Of a DNA stretch of 64,000 nucleotides, positions 37,372 through 46,694 are shown piece by piece. The translations under genes were made by a program, and so were the position numbers. The notes under the pieces were generated by a model, which saw only the letters and a list, made by a program, of their open reading frames with translations, ran no database searches and was not told the origin of the DNA. Position 1 is the first letter of the stretch. Each line of letters begins with the position of its first letter. Where the stretch lies: contig NZ_AP027764.1 in the NCBI RefSeq assembly GCF_036503815.1, positions 2,914,001-2,978,000 on the forward strand, given 5' to 3'. Source of the DNA: Escherichia coli (GTDB taxonomy: Bacteria; Pseudomonadota; Gammaproteobacteria; Enterobacterales; Enterobacteriaceae).

Positions 37372-37507
37372 CGTGACCCCCTTAAATTTATTAACCAATT
37401 GTTAACTAATGGTTATTAACATAGCTCTTAATTAACAACAGGTTACAGCAATGAAAATGTTCTTCGTTATTGAGAATAACATGAATGGTGCATTGGTCAT
37501 ACCAAAA

Positions 37508-37521
37508 TTGATGTTAATCAA
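37508..37521. promoter_or_regulatory. FNR box in the ndh promoter region
   Basis: TTGATGTTAATCAA fits the FNR consensus TTGAT-N4-ATCAA exactly, 137 bp upstream of the ndh start. FNR repression of ndh is established in E. coli. Confidence 0.85.
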
Positions 37522-37636
37522 GTTTTGTTGCTGAAAAGATAGGCTGATTTACCGGATGAGATCAAAAAATACAGCTTATTGTTTATTATTTAAACGAATT
37601 CAGGAGGGTGAGACGTATATGGAGGGCGTTTGGTAG

Positions 37637-37714
<78 letters not shown>

Positions 37715-37734
37715 AGAATTTACAGAATCTGGAA

Positions 37735-37766
37735 CGCATCAGGTATCAGCAAGGTTACCTGATGCG
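37735..37766. terminator. Perfect 11-bp hairpin after ycfP
   Basis: CGCATCAGGTA (37735-37745) and TACCTGATGCG (37756-37766) form an 11-bp stem 10 bp downstream of the ycfP stop. It has no U-run; it may be a REP derivative protecting the ycfP 3' end. Confidence 0.4.
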
Positions 37767-37776
37767 ACGAGGGCAT

Positions 37777-38319
37777 TTAACCGAGGGTTTTGAACGCTTT
37801 AATGCGCTGCAAATGCGGGGAGATATTCTTGAATTTGTGCGTCTGCTCTTCGTCCCAGACAATCTCGTAATAATGATGCAACTCTTCAGATGTCCGCTGG
37901 CTGTTAAGCGCTTCATCGTTACGCGACAAAATCACCAGACAACGATCGCGATTCTTCTCGCGGAAGTTGGTCACACACTTAGTGGCAATATCGGCATACT
38001 CTTCCGGGCGATCAATCTTGCCTTCCATGTTCTCATAAGGGAACAAATTAGGATTGAAGATCACCTGGCGGATATCGCAAAGAAAACCAATTCGCTCCGC
38101 CCAGTATCCGCCCAGACCAACGCCGCATATCAGCGGACGCTCATCGACGTTTAGTTGCAGCATTTTGTCCACTTCTTTGAGCAGATGCTGCATATCATGT
38201 TTCGGATGCCGCGTACTGTAGCTTATCAAGCGTACATCCGGGTCAATAAACTGCAATTGTAAGACTTTCTCGTGGTTACCCGGACTGTTAGAGTCAAAAC
38301 CGTGTAAATAGATAATCAT
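37777..38319 (-). CDS. ycfP: YcfP, UPF0227 esterase-like protein
   Basis: A 180-residue small alpha/beta-hydrolase-like protein of the UPF0227/YqiA-like group. [16 protein letters not shown] provides the oxyanion-side motif, but the nucleophile-elbow position reads [11 protein letters not shown], glycine-rich without a serine in G-x-S-x-G, so hydrolase activity is doubtful. ATG 38319 (MIIYLHGF) fits the family length; the upstream 19 codons lie within the nagZ gap. Last gene of the leftward hinT-ycfL-lpoB-thiK-nagZ-ycfP cluster. Confidence 0.9.
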
Positions 38320-38341
38320 CGCTTCCTCACATAAGCCAGGG

Positions 38342-39367
38342 TTAGTGACCTGCTTTCTCTTCCTGCCAGCGTTCATGTAACTGATTCAGACGGGCGCTGA
38401 TCTCTTTCCAGCGAGCCGAGTCCATCAGTTCCTGTCGCGAAAATGAACCTTTATGATACAAACGTGTAACACGTTCTGCCTTGATCGGTGACAGATTATC
38501 TAACACGCTGACGGCCCCTTTACGATTATTGCAGACCAGGATCATATCGCAACCCGCATCCAGTGATGCCTGCCCGCGTTCGGCATAACTGCCCATAATC
38601 GCGGCACCTTCCATCGATAAATCATCGGAGAAAATCACGCCGTCAAAACCCAGTTCCTGGCGTAAAACGGTTTTCAGCCAGTGGGGAGAACCACTCGCCG
38701 GACGCGGATCTACATCACTGTAGATCACATGCGCAGGCATAATGGCGTCGAGTTTATTTTCACGGATTAATGTGCTGAATACCGACATATCTTTGGCACG
38801 AATTTCCGCTCGTGGACGAGGGTCATGCGGCGTCTCTTTGTGTGAGTCTGCCGTTACTGCACCGTGTCCTGGGAAGTGTTTCCCGGTAGTTTTCATTCCG
38901 GCTTCATGCATACCATCAATAAACCGGCTGGCAATTGCCAGGGCTTTTTCGGGATCGGCATGATAAGAACGCTCACCAATCGCCGCGCTGATATGCCCGA
39001 CGTCCAGCACTGGCGCAAAGCTGATATCAATATCCATAGCAATCATTTCGCTGGCCATTAACCAACCTGCCTCTTGCGCCAGTTTTCCGCCTTCTTCCAT
39101 TCCCAACAGCGCAGCAAATGATTGTGCCGCTGGCAAGCGGGTAAAACCTTCACGAAAACGCTGCACGCGTCCACCTTCCTGATCAACCGCCACCACCAGA
39201 TGATTGCGCGAAGCTGCGCGGATCTGGCGCACCAGTTCACGTAACTGGGCAGGATCATGATAGTTACGCGTAAAGAGAATCAGCCCTCCCACCAGCGGAT
39301 GCGCCAGTATTTCACGCTCTTCCGCGTCCAGCTCGTAACCTTCGACATCCAACATTACTGGACCCAC
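38342..39367 (-). CDS. nagZ: NagZ, beta-N-acetylglucosaminidase of peptidoglycan recycling
   Basis: A 341-residue GH3-family cytosolic enzyme that removes GlcNAc from 1,6-anhydromuropeptides, feeding recycling and AmpC signalling. The catalytic loop with its Asp-His dyad is [20 protein letters not shown] (about 162-181), and the nucleophile aspartate is in [12 protein letters not shown] (about 248). The start follows GGAGAGCAG. It lies 10 bp downstream of thiK. nagK, which acts on its GlcNAc product, is elsewhere in this window. Confidence 0.97.
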
Positions 39368-39377
39368 ACTGCTCTCC

Positions 39378-40202
39378 TTATTGTTTTATTAATAGCTGCC
39401 GCCAGGTGTCATCGGCCAGCCTGATAAATTGTTGATCGCCGGTTTGTCGCCAGCGGTACTCAAACCACCCTGCTTTGAGCATCAGCAACCAGGGAAACCA
39501 TCGCCTGACCTGACGCCATAATTGCGCCGGATAAATCTTCGCGCGAGTGGCATAGTCATTGACCAATTGCCGGTGCTGGTCAGTATTTTCCACCCACACC
39601 GCCGCCAGTTCCAGCGCGATATCACCATCTCCGGCATACTCCCAGTCGATGAGTTTTAACCCTGACGCGCTATGCACTAAATTTCCGGCGTGGACATCCA
39701 TATGCAATGGACTTAAGCGTAAAGGCCGTGGTTCCCGCGCTTTGCGCAGACGTTTTAACCTTCGCAGCCAACCCACTGTCCGCCGCGCCGGATCGCTTTG
39801 CTGCCAGTACAGTTCCAGTAACGGCAACAGAGTTATTCGCCAGCCAAAACGCGGTTGTTGATGTAGATAATACAGCAAGCCTGCCAGTTCGTTGGGATCC
39901 GGCAAATACGTTTTTACCTCGCCGGGCAGATAGTCGACCACCATCCAGTCACGGAGATATAAATGCGACTTCGGTGCAATGCATGCGGGTAGTTGTGATA
40001 AAGCCCGATACTGGCGCAAGAACGCGAACCGCGGCGCATCAGGATCGTGCGGCTGACGCACAACAAAACGCTGGCCCTGATGTTCAATGAGAAAACTCCC
40101 GCCACTAAGCCCACTATTAAACGTCGTGACGGGATGAAATTGCGGGAAAAAGCGCGACAGCAATTCGTCGCGCGTGATGGGATTATTGCTGCGAAACGGC
40201 AC
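39378..40202 (-). CDS. thiK: ThiK, thiamine kinase
   Basis: A 274-residue aminoglycoside-phosphotransferase-fold kinase (YcfN) that phosphorylates thiamine in salvage. The catalytic loop is LHMDVHAGNLVHS (about 189-201), and the metal-binding aspartate is in LKLIDWEYAGDGD (about 205). The start is GTG at 40202, inside the lpoB 3' end, overlapping it by 20 bp, as in E. coli. The cluster with lpoB and nagZ suggests co-transcription. Confidence 0.94.
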   Translation of the reverse strand: MPFRSNNPITRDELLSRFFPQFHPVTTFNSGLSGGSFLIEHQGQRFVVRQPHDPDAPRFAFLRQYRALSQLPACIAPKSHLYLRDWMVVDYLPGEVKTYLPDPNELAGLLYYLHQQPRFGWRITLLPLLELYWQQSDPARRTVGWLRRLKRLRKAREPRPLRLSPLHMDVHAGNLVHSASGLKLIDWEYAGDGDIALELAAVWVENTDQHRQLVNDYATRAKIYPAQLWRQVRRWFPWLLMLKAGWFEYRWRQTGDQQFIRLADDTWRQLLIKQ

Positions 40203-40824
40203 CTTTACCTGACCAGATAATTTCACCCGTCTGCACCAGCATCAGCTGCATTTGTAGGGTCGGAGCGTTAACGTTGCCAGAGGCGCTGGAGTACAGCACG
40301 TAATGAGCGCCGACATTGCGGGCAATGCCTATGGCTTTACTACGGGTACCTAAACTGTCCTGCGGCGACAAACCTAACTGTTGCTTCGCCATCGACAGCT
40401 GCTGGGCGGAAACCAGGGTAAATTTACCGTTATTAGCCAGCGCATTGCGCAGCGTTTCGGTCGCTTCTGCGGCATTCAGCGAACCGTTAGTACGGTTGTT
40501 AACACTATCAACCAGCAGGACGCTACCCGCAGTCACACCGTCAGCCCCAAGCATTTTACTGACCATCGGCTGCATTGCGCCATTCCAGTCATAATGGCGA
40601 ATATGCGGCGCAGGCGGTGCGGTTTGATCTTCATGCTCAATTGGCCCTGGCTGCTGCGGGATCGTCGGCACCGATGGCACCGTGGGCACAGGCTGTTGTG
40701 GCTCGGCAGGTTGTTCCGGCGCTGGTTTCACTTCTTCTACCGGTGCAGGTTCACGTTGCCCCACACACCCGGCGAGAAACATCGCCAGCGCGGCAATCAA
40801 AGCGTAGCGACTCATTTTTATCAT
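40183..40824 (-). CDS. lpoB: LpoB, outer-membrane lipoprotein activator of PBP1b
   Basis: A 213-residue lipoprotein. The signal peptide ends in the lipobox MFLAGC (acylated Cys near 20). A long disordered proline/glutamine-rich stretch follows (about 30-70, e.g. PAEPQQPVPTVPSVPTIPQQ) that spans the periplasm, then a folded domain that docks on the UB2H domain of PBP1b. ATG 40824 is used; TTG 40827 is the in-frame codon just upstream. It overlaps thiK. Confidence 0.97.
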   Translation of the reverse strand: MIKMSRYALIAALAMFLAGCVGQREPAPVEEVKPAPEQPAEPQQPVPTVPSVPTIPQQPGPIEHEDQTAPPAPHIRHYDWNGAMQPMVSKMLGADGVTAGSVLLVDSVNNRTNGSLNAAEATETLRNALANNGKFTLVSAQQLSMAKQQLGLSPQDSLGTRSKAIGIARNVGAHYVLYSSASGNVNAPTLQMQLMLVQTGEIIWSGKGAVSQQ

Positions 40825-40837
40825 CAAGATTCACCCC

Positions 40838-41215
40838 TTACAAATATAGATAAAGTCTGACTTTGTGCGCCCCCAGAAAATTGGCGCTGCCGTATAGCGT
40901 TACCGCCGAATGTGCGGGAATGGTAACGCTGCGTGGCCTTTCCAGAGGATGCATCTCAAGTCCTCTGGCGTCATACCAGAAAAAACGATAATGAACGGTA
41001 ACGGGTTCTTGCCTTTCGTTATAAAGCGTTGAGGATGCTGAAGGTTGAATATCAGACGTCGAAAGGACGGGCTTTTCTGCACTGATGCCCGCAGCCAATA
41101 AATATGACTCCATCACCAGCGATTGCTCATCATTCACCGGAATTTCCGGATGTGAACGACAGCCCACCAGCACTAACAACGCCAGAGACACCAGCCCAAA
41201 GCATCCTTTTCTCAT
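40838..41215 (-). CDS. ycfL: YcfL, DUF1425 putative lipoprotein
   Basis: A 125-residue protein with a lipoprotein signal peptide (lipobox LVGC, Cys19) and a DUF1425 beta-sandwich-like domain containing VHYRFFWYDARGLEMHPLE. It lies between hinT (2-bp gap) and lpoB (13-bp gap). Function unknown; the position suggests a link to LpoB or the envelope, which is only contextual. Confidence 0.92.
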   Translation of the reverse strand: MRKGCFGLVSLALLVLVGCRSHPEIPVNDEQSLVMESYLLAAGISAEKPVLSTSDIQPSASSTLYNERQEPVTVHYRFFWYDARGLEMHPLERPRSVTIPAHSAVTLYGSANFLGAHKVRLYLYL

Positions 41216-41217
41216 CG

Positions 41218-41577
41218 TTACAGACCTTTATGCGCCAGCATTGGTCCCAGCGGACGGCCACCCAACAAGTGCATATGGATGTGATACACCTCTTGTCCGC
41301 CATGGCGATTGGTGTTCATGATCAGACGATAGCCATCTTCGGCAATACCTTCTTGCTCAGCAATTTTTGCCGCTACGGTGATCATGCGTCCCAGCGCCTG
41401 CTCATGCTCAGCAGACACGTCGTTCACAGTCGGAATGAGGATATTTGGAATGATCAGAATATGCGTTGGCGCTTGCGGCGAAATATCGCGAAACGCCGTT
41501 ACCAGATCATCCTGGTAGACGATATCGGAGGGGATCTCACGACGAATAATTTTGCTAAATATAGTTTCTTCTGCCAC
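41218..41577 (-). CDS. hinT: HinT, purine nucleoside phosphoramidase (HIT family)
   Basis: A 119-residue HIT-family hydrolase that cleaves AMP-lysine and related phosphoramidates. The histidine triad reads VYHIHMHLLGGRPLG near residue 97. Start is GTG at 41577 (M-AEETIFSK); the open frame to 41595 adds six residues not in the family. It heads the leftward cluster that continues with ycfL, lpoB, thiK, nagZ and ycfP. Confidence 0.95.
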   Translation of the reverse strand: MAEETIFSKIIRREIPSDIVYQDDLVTAFRDISPQAPTHILIIPNILIPTVNDVSAEHEQALGRMITVAAKIAEQEGIAEDGYRLIMNTNRHGGQEVYHIHMHLLGGRPLGPMLAHKGL

Positions 41578-41910
41578 GACATTTTCCTTTTTCAAATAGC
41601 CATGCGTTGCGCCATGCTACGCCGCGCCATACTGCGAGTATAGAGTATGGTCGAGTTAAACCTGCTCTTTCAACCTTAACTCACGATTTCTTAAGCAAAA
41701 AATCGTTTTGCTGCCGTATATATCGCCATTATTCCCATTTCTGCCTGCGAATTCGCTGAAAAGACATTCTTTGTTTGGTTTACACGTCAAATATGAATGC
41801 GTATATTTCTCATTTGCATTTGCATGCAAAATTATTCGCACACTAAATATAACCGCTCATCATCCTCCTCCTGCATGAGCCTGACGACAACATAAACCAA
41901 GAGATTTCAA
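41578..41910. promoter_or_regulatory. hinT-fhuE divergent promoter region with a candidate Fur box
   Basis: No gene is supported here. ATTTCTCATTTGCATTTGC (41805-41823), read on the minus strand, matches about 10 of 19 positions of the Fur consensus, which would fit iron repression of fhuE. An AT-rich block at about 41824-41850 is the probable fhuE promoter. The Fur match is modest. Confidence 0.4.
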
Positions 41911-44100
41911 ATGCTTTCAACACAATTTAACAGGGATAATCAACATCAAACCACCTCCAAACCGTCACTACTTGCCGGTTGCATAGCACTGGCACTCTTA
42001 CCTTCCGCCGCTTTTGCTGCACCAGCCACTGAAGAAACGGTGATTGTTGAGGGTTCCGCCACTACTCCAGTTGATGACGAAAATGATTACAGCGTAACGT
42101 CTACCTCTGCGGGTACCAAAATGCAGATGACTCAACGTGATATTCCTCAGTCGGTCACTATTGTTAGTCAGCAGCGGATGGAAGATCAGCAGTTGCAAAC
42201 GCTGGGCGAAGTGATGGAAAACACGCTGGGGATCAGCAAAAGTCAGGCGGATTCCGATCGTGCTCTTTATTATTCCCGCGGATTCCAGATCGATAACTAT
42301 ATGGTTGATGGTATCCCCACCTATTTTGAATCGCGCTGGAATCTGGGCGACGCACTTTCTGATATGGCACTGTTTGAACGCGTAGAAGTAGTGCGTGGCG
42401 CGACAGGACTCATGACCGGTACGGGTAATCCATCTGCGGCAATTAATATGGTTCGAAAACACGCGACCAGTCGTGAATTTAAAGGCGATGTCTCGGCAGA
42501 ATACGGTAGCTGGAACAAAGAACGGTATGTGGCGGATTTACAAAGTCCACTCACCGAAGATGGTAAAATCCGCGCGCGAATTGTCGGCGGCTACCAGAAT
42601 AACGACTCATGGCTGGACCGCTACAACAGTGAAAAGACCTTCTTCTCTGGCATTGTTGATGCTGATTTAGGCGATCTTACGACGCTTTCAGCCGGTTACG
42701 AATATCAGCGCATTGATGTTAATAGCCCAACGTGGGGCGGTTTACCGCGCTGGAATACTGATGGCAGCAGCAACAGTTACGATCGCGCACGCAGTACCGC
42801 ACCTGACTGGGCGTACAACGATAAAGAGATCAACAAGGTCTTTATGACCCTGAAGCAGCGGTTTGCTGATACCTGGCAAGCGACACTGAATGCCACCCAC
42901 TCCGAAGTCGAATTTGACAGCAAAATGATGTATGTCGACGCCTATGTAAACAAAGCGGATGGTATGCTGGTTGGGCCATACAGTAATTATGGACCTGGCT
43001 TTGATTATGTCGGCGGCACCGGTTGGAACAGCGGCAAACGTAAAGTTGATGCGCTGGATTTGTTCGCTGACGGTAGTTATGAATTGTTTGGTCGTCAGCA
43101 CAATCTCATGTTTGGTGGCAGTTACAGCAAACAAAACAATCGTTACTTCAGTTCATGGGCCAACATCTTCCCGGATGAAATTGGCAGTTTCTACAACTTT
43201 AATGGCAATTTCCCACAAACCGACTGGTCACCACAGAGTCTGGCGCAGGACGATACCACACATATGAAATCGTTATATGCTGCCACTCGTGTCACCCTTG
43301 CCGATCCGCTGCATCTGATCCTCGGCGCACGTTATACCAACTGGCGGGTTGATACGCTGACTTACAGCATGGAGAAAAACCACACCACGCCTTATGCTGG
43401 TCTGGTGTTTGACATTAATGACAACTGGTCGACCTACGCCAGCTATACCTCTATTTTCCAGCCGCAAAATGATCGTGACAGTTCAGGCAAATATCTGGCT
43501 CCAATCACCGGTAACAACTACGAGCTGGGTCTGAAATCGGACTGGATGAATAGCCGTCTGACCACCACGTTAGCCATCTTCCGTATTGAGCAGGATAATG
43601 TCGCTCAGTCCACCGGTACACCTATCCCCGGCAGCAACGGCGAAACCGCCTATAAAGCGGTGGATGGGACAGTCAGTAAAGGTGTGGAATTTGAACTCAA
43701 CGGCGCAATTACCGACAACTGGCAGCTGACGTTTGGCGCAACGCGCTATATTGCAGAAGATAACGAAGGAAACGCCGTTAATCCTAATCTGCCACGCACC
43801 ACGGTTAAAATGTTCACCAGCTATCGGTTACCTGTCATGCCAGAGTTGACGGTCGGCGGTGGTGTTAACTGGCAAAATCGCGTGTATACCGACACCGTGA
43901 CACCATATGGCACCTTCCGCGCCGAGCAAGGTAGCTACGCGCTGGTGGATCTCTTCACCCGCTACCAGGTGACGAAAAACTTCTCGTTACAGGGGAACGT
44001 CAATAACCTGTTCGACAAAACCTACGATACCAACGTGGAAGGTTCTATCGTCTACGGCGCACCGCGTAATTTCAGCATTACCGGCACGTATCAATTCTGA
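41911..44100 (+). CDS. fhuE: FhuE, TonB-dependent receptor for coprogen and rhodotorulate
   Basis: A 729-residue outer-membrane siderophore receptor. A signal peptide ends near residue 36 (LLPSAAFAA), and the TonB box ETVIVEG follows directly. A plug domain with RDIPQSVTIVSQQRM and MVDGIPTYFESRWNLGD precedes a 22-strand barrel ending in the aromatic terminus GTYQF. In E. coli it imports ferric coprogen, ferrioxamine B and rhodotorulic acid with TonB-ExbBD and FhuBCD. Length equals K-12 FhuE. Confidence 0.97.
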   Translation: MLSTQFNRDNQHQTTSKPSLLAGCIALALLPSAAFAAPATEETVIVEGSATTPVDDENDYSVTSTSAGTKMQMTQRDIPQSVTIVSQQRMEDQQLQTLGEVMENTLGISKSQADSDRALYYSRGFQIDNYMVDGIPTYFESRWNLGDALSDMALFERVEVVRGATGLMTGTGNPSAAINMVRKHATSREFKGDVSAEYGSWNKERYVADLQSPLTEDGKIRARIVGGYQNNDSWLDRYNSEKTFFSGIVDADLGDLTTLSAGYEYQRIDVNSPTWGGLPRWNTDGSSNSYDRARSTAPDWAYNDKEINKVFMTLKQRFADTWQATLNATHSEVEFDSKMMYVDAYVNKADGMLVGPYSNYGPGFDYVGGTGWNSGKRKVDALDLFADGSYELFGRQHNLMFGGSYSKQNNRYFSSWANIFPDEIGSFYNFNGNFPQTDWSPQSLAQDDTTHMKSLYAATRVTLADPLHLILGARYTNWRVDTLTYSMEKNHTTPYAGLVFDINDNWSTYASYTSIFQPQNDRDSSGKYLAPITGNNYELGLKSDWMNSRLTTTLAIFRIEQDNVAQSTGTPIPGSNGETAYKAVDGTVSKGVEFELNGAITDNWQLTFGATRYIAEDNEGNAVNPNLPRTTVKMFTSYRLPVMPELTVGGGVNWQNRVYTDTVTPYGTFRAEQGSYALVDLFTRYQVTKNFSLQGNVNNLFDKTYDTNVEGSIVYGAPRNFSITGTYQF

Positions 44101-44110
44101 ATAACACCTG

Positions 44111-44137
44111 TAAAAAAGGCAGCCATCTGGCTGCCTT
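44111..44137 (-). terminator. Terminator between fhuE and ptsG
   Basis: AAGGCAGCCA (44116-44125) and TGGCTGCCTT (44128-44137) form a perfect 10-bp stem. The minus-strand U-run from 44112-44117 fits ptsG best; it may act weakly for fhuE too. Confidence 0.82.
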
Positions 44138-44159
44138 AGTCTCCCCAACGTCTTACGGA

Positions 44160-45593
44160 TTAGTGGTTACGGATGTACTCATCCATCTCGGTTTTCAGGT
44201 TATCGGATTTAGTACCGAAAATCGCCTGAACACCAGAACCAGCAACCACTACGCCCGCTGCGCCCAGTTTCTTCAGGCCAGCCTGATCCACTTTAGACAC
44301 ATCAGCAACGCTGACGCGCAGACGGGTAATACATGCGTCGAGGTTAGTGATGTTTTCTTTACCACCAAACGCAGCAACCAGAGCCGGTGCCATTTCGCTG
44401 GTACCTGTCGCTTTTGCATCATCAGTCGCGTCTTCACGACCCGGCGTTTTCAGATCCAGTGCTTTAATCAGCACGCGGAAGATGGTGTAGTAAACAATTG
44501 CATAACCGATACCGACGATCGGGAACAGCCACAGTTTGCTGCTGTTACCAGACAGAACGATGAAGTCGATCAGACCGTGCGAGAACGACGTACCGTCACG
44601 CATCCCCAGAAGAATACAGATAGGGAATGCCAGGCCTGCCAGAATCGCGTGGATGATGTACAGGATCGGCGCAACGAACATGAAGGAGAACTCGATCGGC
44701 TCGGTGATACCGGTCAGGAACGAGGTCAGCGCCGCGGAGATCATGATACCGCCCACTTTCGCGCGGTTTTCCGGTTTAGCAGAGTGCCAGATAGCAATTG
44801 CGGCAGCTGGCAGACCGTACATTTTGAACAGGAAGCCGCCAGACAGTTTACCCGCAGTCGGGTCACCCGCCATATAACGCGGAATGTCGCCGTGGAAAAC
44901 CTGACCTGCAGCGTTGGTGTATTCACCAATCTGCATCTGGAAAGGTACGTTCCAGATGTGGTGCAGACCAAACGGTACCAGGCAACGTTCGATGAAACCG
45001 TAAATGCCAAACGCAACTACCGGGTTCTGGTAAGCAGCCCACTGAGAGAAGGTCTGGATTGCAGAACCAATAGGCGGCCAAATGAAGGACAGCACAACGC
45101 CAGTAAAGATGGCAGCCAGGCCTGAAATGATCGGCACAAAGCGTTTACCGGCAAAGAAGCCAAGATACTCAGGCAGCTTAATACGGTAGAAACGGTTAAA
45201 CATGTACGCTGCGATCGCACCGGAGATGATCCCCCCGAGTACGCCAGTATCCGCCAGGTGTTTAGAGGCGATTTCTTCAGCAGGTAAATGCAGTACCAGT
45301 GGCGCAACCACGGCCATGGTTTTAACCATGATGCCATAGGCAACAACTGCGGCCAGCGCGGATACGCCATCGTTATTGGTAAAGCCGAGGGCGACACCGA
45401 TCGCAAAAATCAGTGGCATGTTTGCAAAGACGGAACCGCCTGCTTCTGCCATAACATGCGATACAACGGCGGGCAGCCAGCTGAAATTCGCGGAACCGAC
45501 GCCCAGCAGAATACCTGCGATAGGCAGTACGGATACCGGCAGCATCAGCGATTTACCGACCTTTTGCAGGTTAGCAAATGCATTCTTAAACAT
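44160..45593 (-). CDS. ptsG: PtsG, glucose-specific PTS enzyme IIBC
   Basis: A 477-residue inner-membrane protein that imports and phosphorylates glucose, taking phosphate from EIIA-Glc. The N-terminal IIC domain (about 1-380) has about ten hydrophobic segments and the glucose-family motif [15 protein letters not shown]. The C-terminal IIB domain carries the phospho-cysteine in [13 protein letters not shown] (Cys421). The leader matches the K-12 sRNA target. Convergent with fhuE. Confidence 0.98.
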
Positions 45594-45596
45594 AAT

Positions 45597-45622
45597 TGAG
45601 AGTGCTCCTGAGTATGGGTGCT
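45597..45622 (-). promoter_or_regulatory. SgrS-pairing region over the ptsG ribosome binding site
   Basis: On the minus strand the leader reads CACCCATACTCAGGAGCACT just before the ptsG ATG, the segment to which the sRNA SgrS pairs in E. coli to block translation and trigger RNase E decay. rne is also in this window. Confidence 0.8.
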
Positions 45623-45686
45623 TTTTTACGTTCTCACGCGTGGCAAGGGGGGAGAGCCTCGCCGTGTACAGGGCATCTAAGCGCCC

Positions 45687-45746
45687 TTTATTTATTACAC
45701 AGAGTAAAATAATTCAGTGCCGATTTGTTTGACGGCTATCACGTTT
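45687..45746 (-). promoter_or_regulatory. ptsG promoter region: CRP site and Mlc-type operator
   Basis: AAACGTGATAGCCGTCAAAC (minus strand, 45746-45727) matches the CRP consensus with GTGA and a degenerate TCAA arm. Downstream, the AT-rich inverted element TTATTTTACTCTGTGTAATA (minus strand, 45713-45694) overlaps the expected start region and resembles the Mlc operator. CRP activation and Mlc repression of ptsG are established in E. coli; exact boundaries are my estimate. Confidence 0.6.
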
Positions 45747-45815
45747 CAACTTCAGATCATTGGAGAAGTTGCACATTTTGACAAAACATATGTCACAATA
45801 TTTCAAACGTGGTTA

Positions 45816-45841
45816 TTCACCGCCCAATTTTCGGCGGTGAA
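45816..45841. terminator. Hairpin downstream of ycfH
   Basis: TTCACCGCC (45816-45824) and GGCGGTGAA (45833-45841) form a 9-bp stem with an 8-nt loop, 46 bp after the ycfH stop. No clear U-run, so termination strength is uncertain. Confidence 0.45.
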
Positions 45842-45886
45842 CTTTACTCGTTTTAGCCATTAATTACGAGCTTTAAAAAAACTCAT

Positions 45887-46684
45887 TCAACGGATGGATT
45901 GAAGGCGGGAAGCGTCGATGTGAAACAGACGGGCGAAGTTATCGGTGGTTACCTGCGCCAGTTCTTCAACGGCAACACCTTTCAACACAGCCATGTATTC
46001 TGCAACGTCACGAACCATCGCAGGTTGATTCTCTTTTCCTCGATGCGGAACCGGTGCAAGGTAAGGTGAGTCAGTTTCTACCAGTAACCGATCGAGGGGG
46101 ACATAACGCGCGGCATCGCGCAGTTGCTCCGCATTACGGAAGGTCACAATGCCGGAAAAGGAGATGTAAAATCCGAGATCCAGTAATTTACCCGCCGTTT
46201 CTCTGTCCTCTGTAAAACAGTGTAGTACGCCACCGCAATCCGTCACTTTTTCTTCGCGCAGAATTGCCAGCGTATCGGCGCGGGCGTCACGGGTGTGGAC
46301 GATAACCGGCTTGTTCAGTTCACGACCAATCTGGATATGATGGATGAAGGACTCTTGCTGCCGTACTTTAGTTTCCGGCGTGTAATAATAATCCAACCCG
46401 GTTTCACCCAGCGCAACAACGCCCTCTTCTGCCGCCAGACGGCGTAAATCTTCTGCATCGTAGGGATCATTCTGGTTGAGTGGATGCACGCCACAAGAAA
46501 ATACGACGTTGTCACGTTCACCTACCAGATCCCGCATGTGTAAATAACCCGGTAATGTTGTGGCGACTGCCAGACAAAATTTCACATCGCGTGCGGCGGC
46601 TTTCGCCAGAACGTCATCCACGTCCTTATGCAAAGATTCATAATCCAGACCATCGAGATGGCAGTGTGAGTCGACTAAAAACAT
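45887..46684 (-). CDS. ycfH: YcfH, TatD-family metal-dependent hydrolase
   Basis: A 265-residue TatD-family protein with a TIM-barrel metal site: VDSHCHLDG at the start (HxH), LGETGLDYYYTPE (Glu), PVIVHTRDARAD (His), LHCFTED (His) and VETDSPYLAP (Asp). Family members are metal-dependent deoxyribonucleases; the physiological substrate of YcfH is not settled. ATG 46684 (MFLVDSH) is chosen over the longer frame to 46744. It follows holB by 10 bp at the end of the fab-tmk cluster. Confidence 0.93.
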   Translation of the reverse strand: MFLVDSHCHLDGLDYESLHKDVDDVLAKAAARDVKFCLAVATTLPGYLHMRDLVGERDNVVFSCGVHPLNQNDPYDAEDLRRLAAEEGVVALGETGLDYYYTPETKVRQQESFIHHIQIGRELNKPVIVHTRDARADTLAILREEKVTDCGGVLHCFTEDRETAGKLLDLGFYISFSGIVTFRNAEQLRDAARYVPLDRLLVETDSPYLAPVPHRGKENQPAMVRDVAEYMAVLKGVAVEELAQVTTDNFARLFHIDASRLQSIR

Positions 46685-46694
46685 GATGTCTCTC

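Noticed and set aside
37777..38319. YcfP as an active serine esterase
   Set aside because: The position of the nucleophile elbow lacks the serine (GVGLGG), so an active esterase call is not supported.
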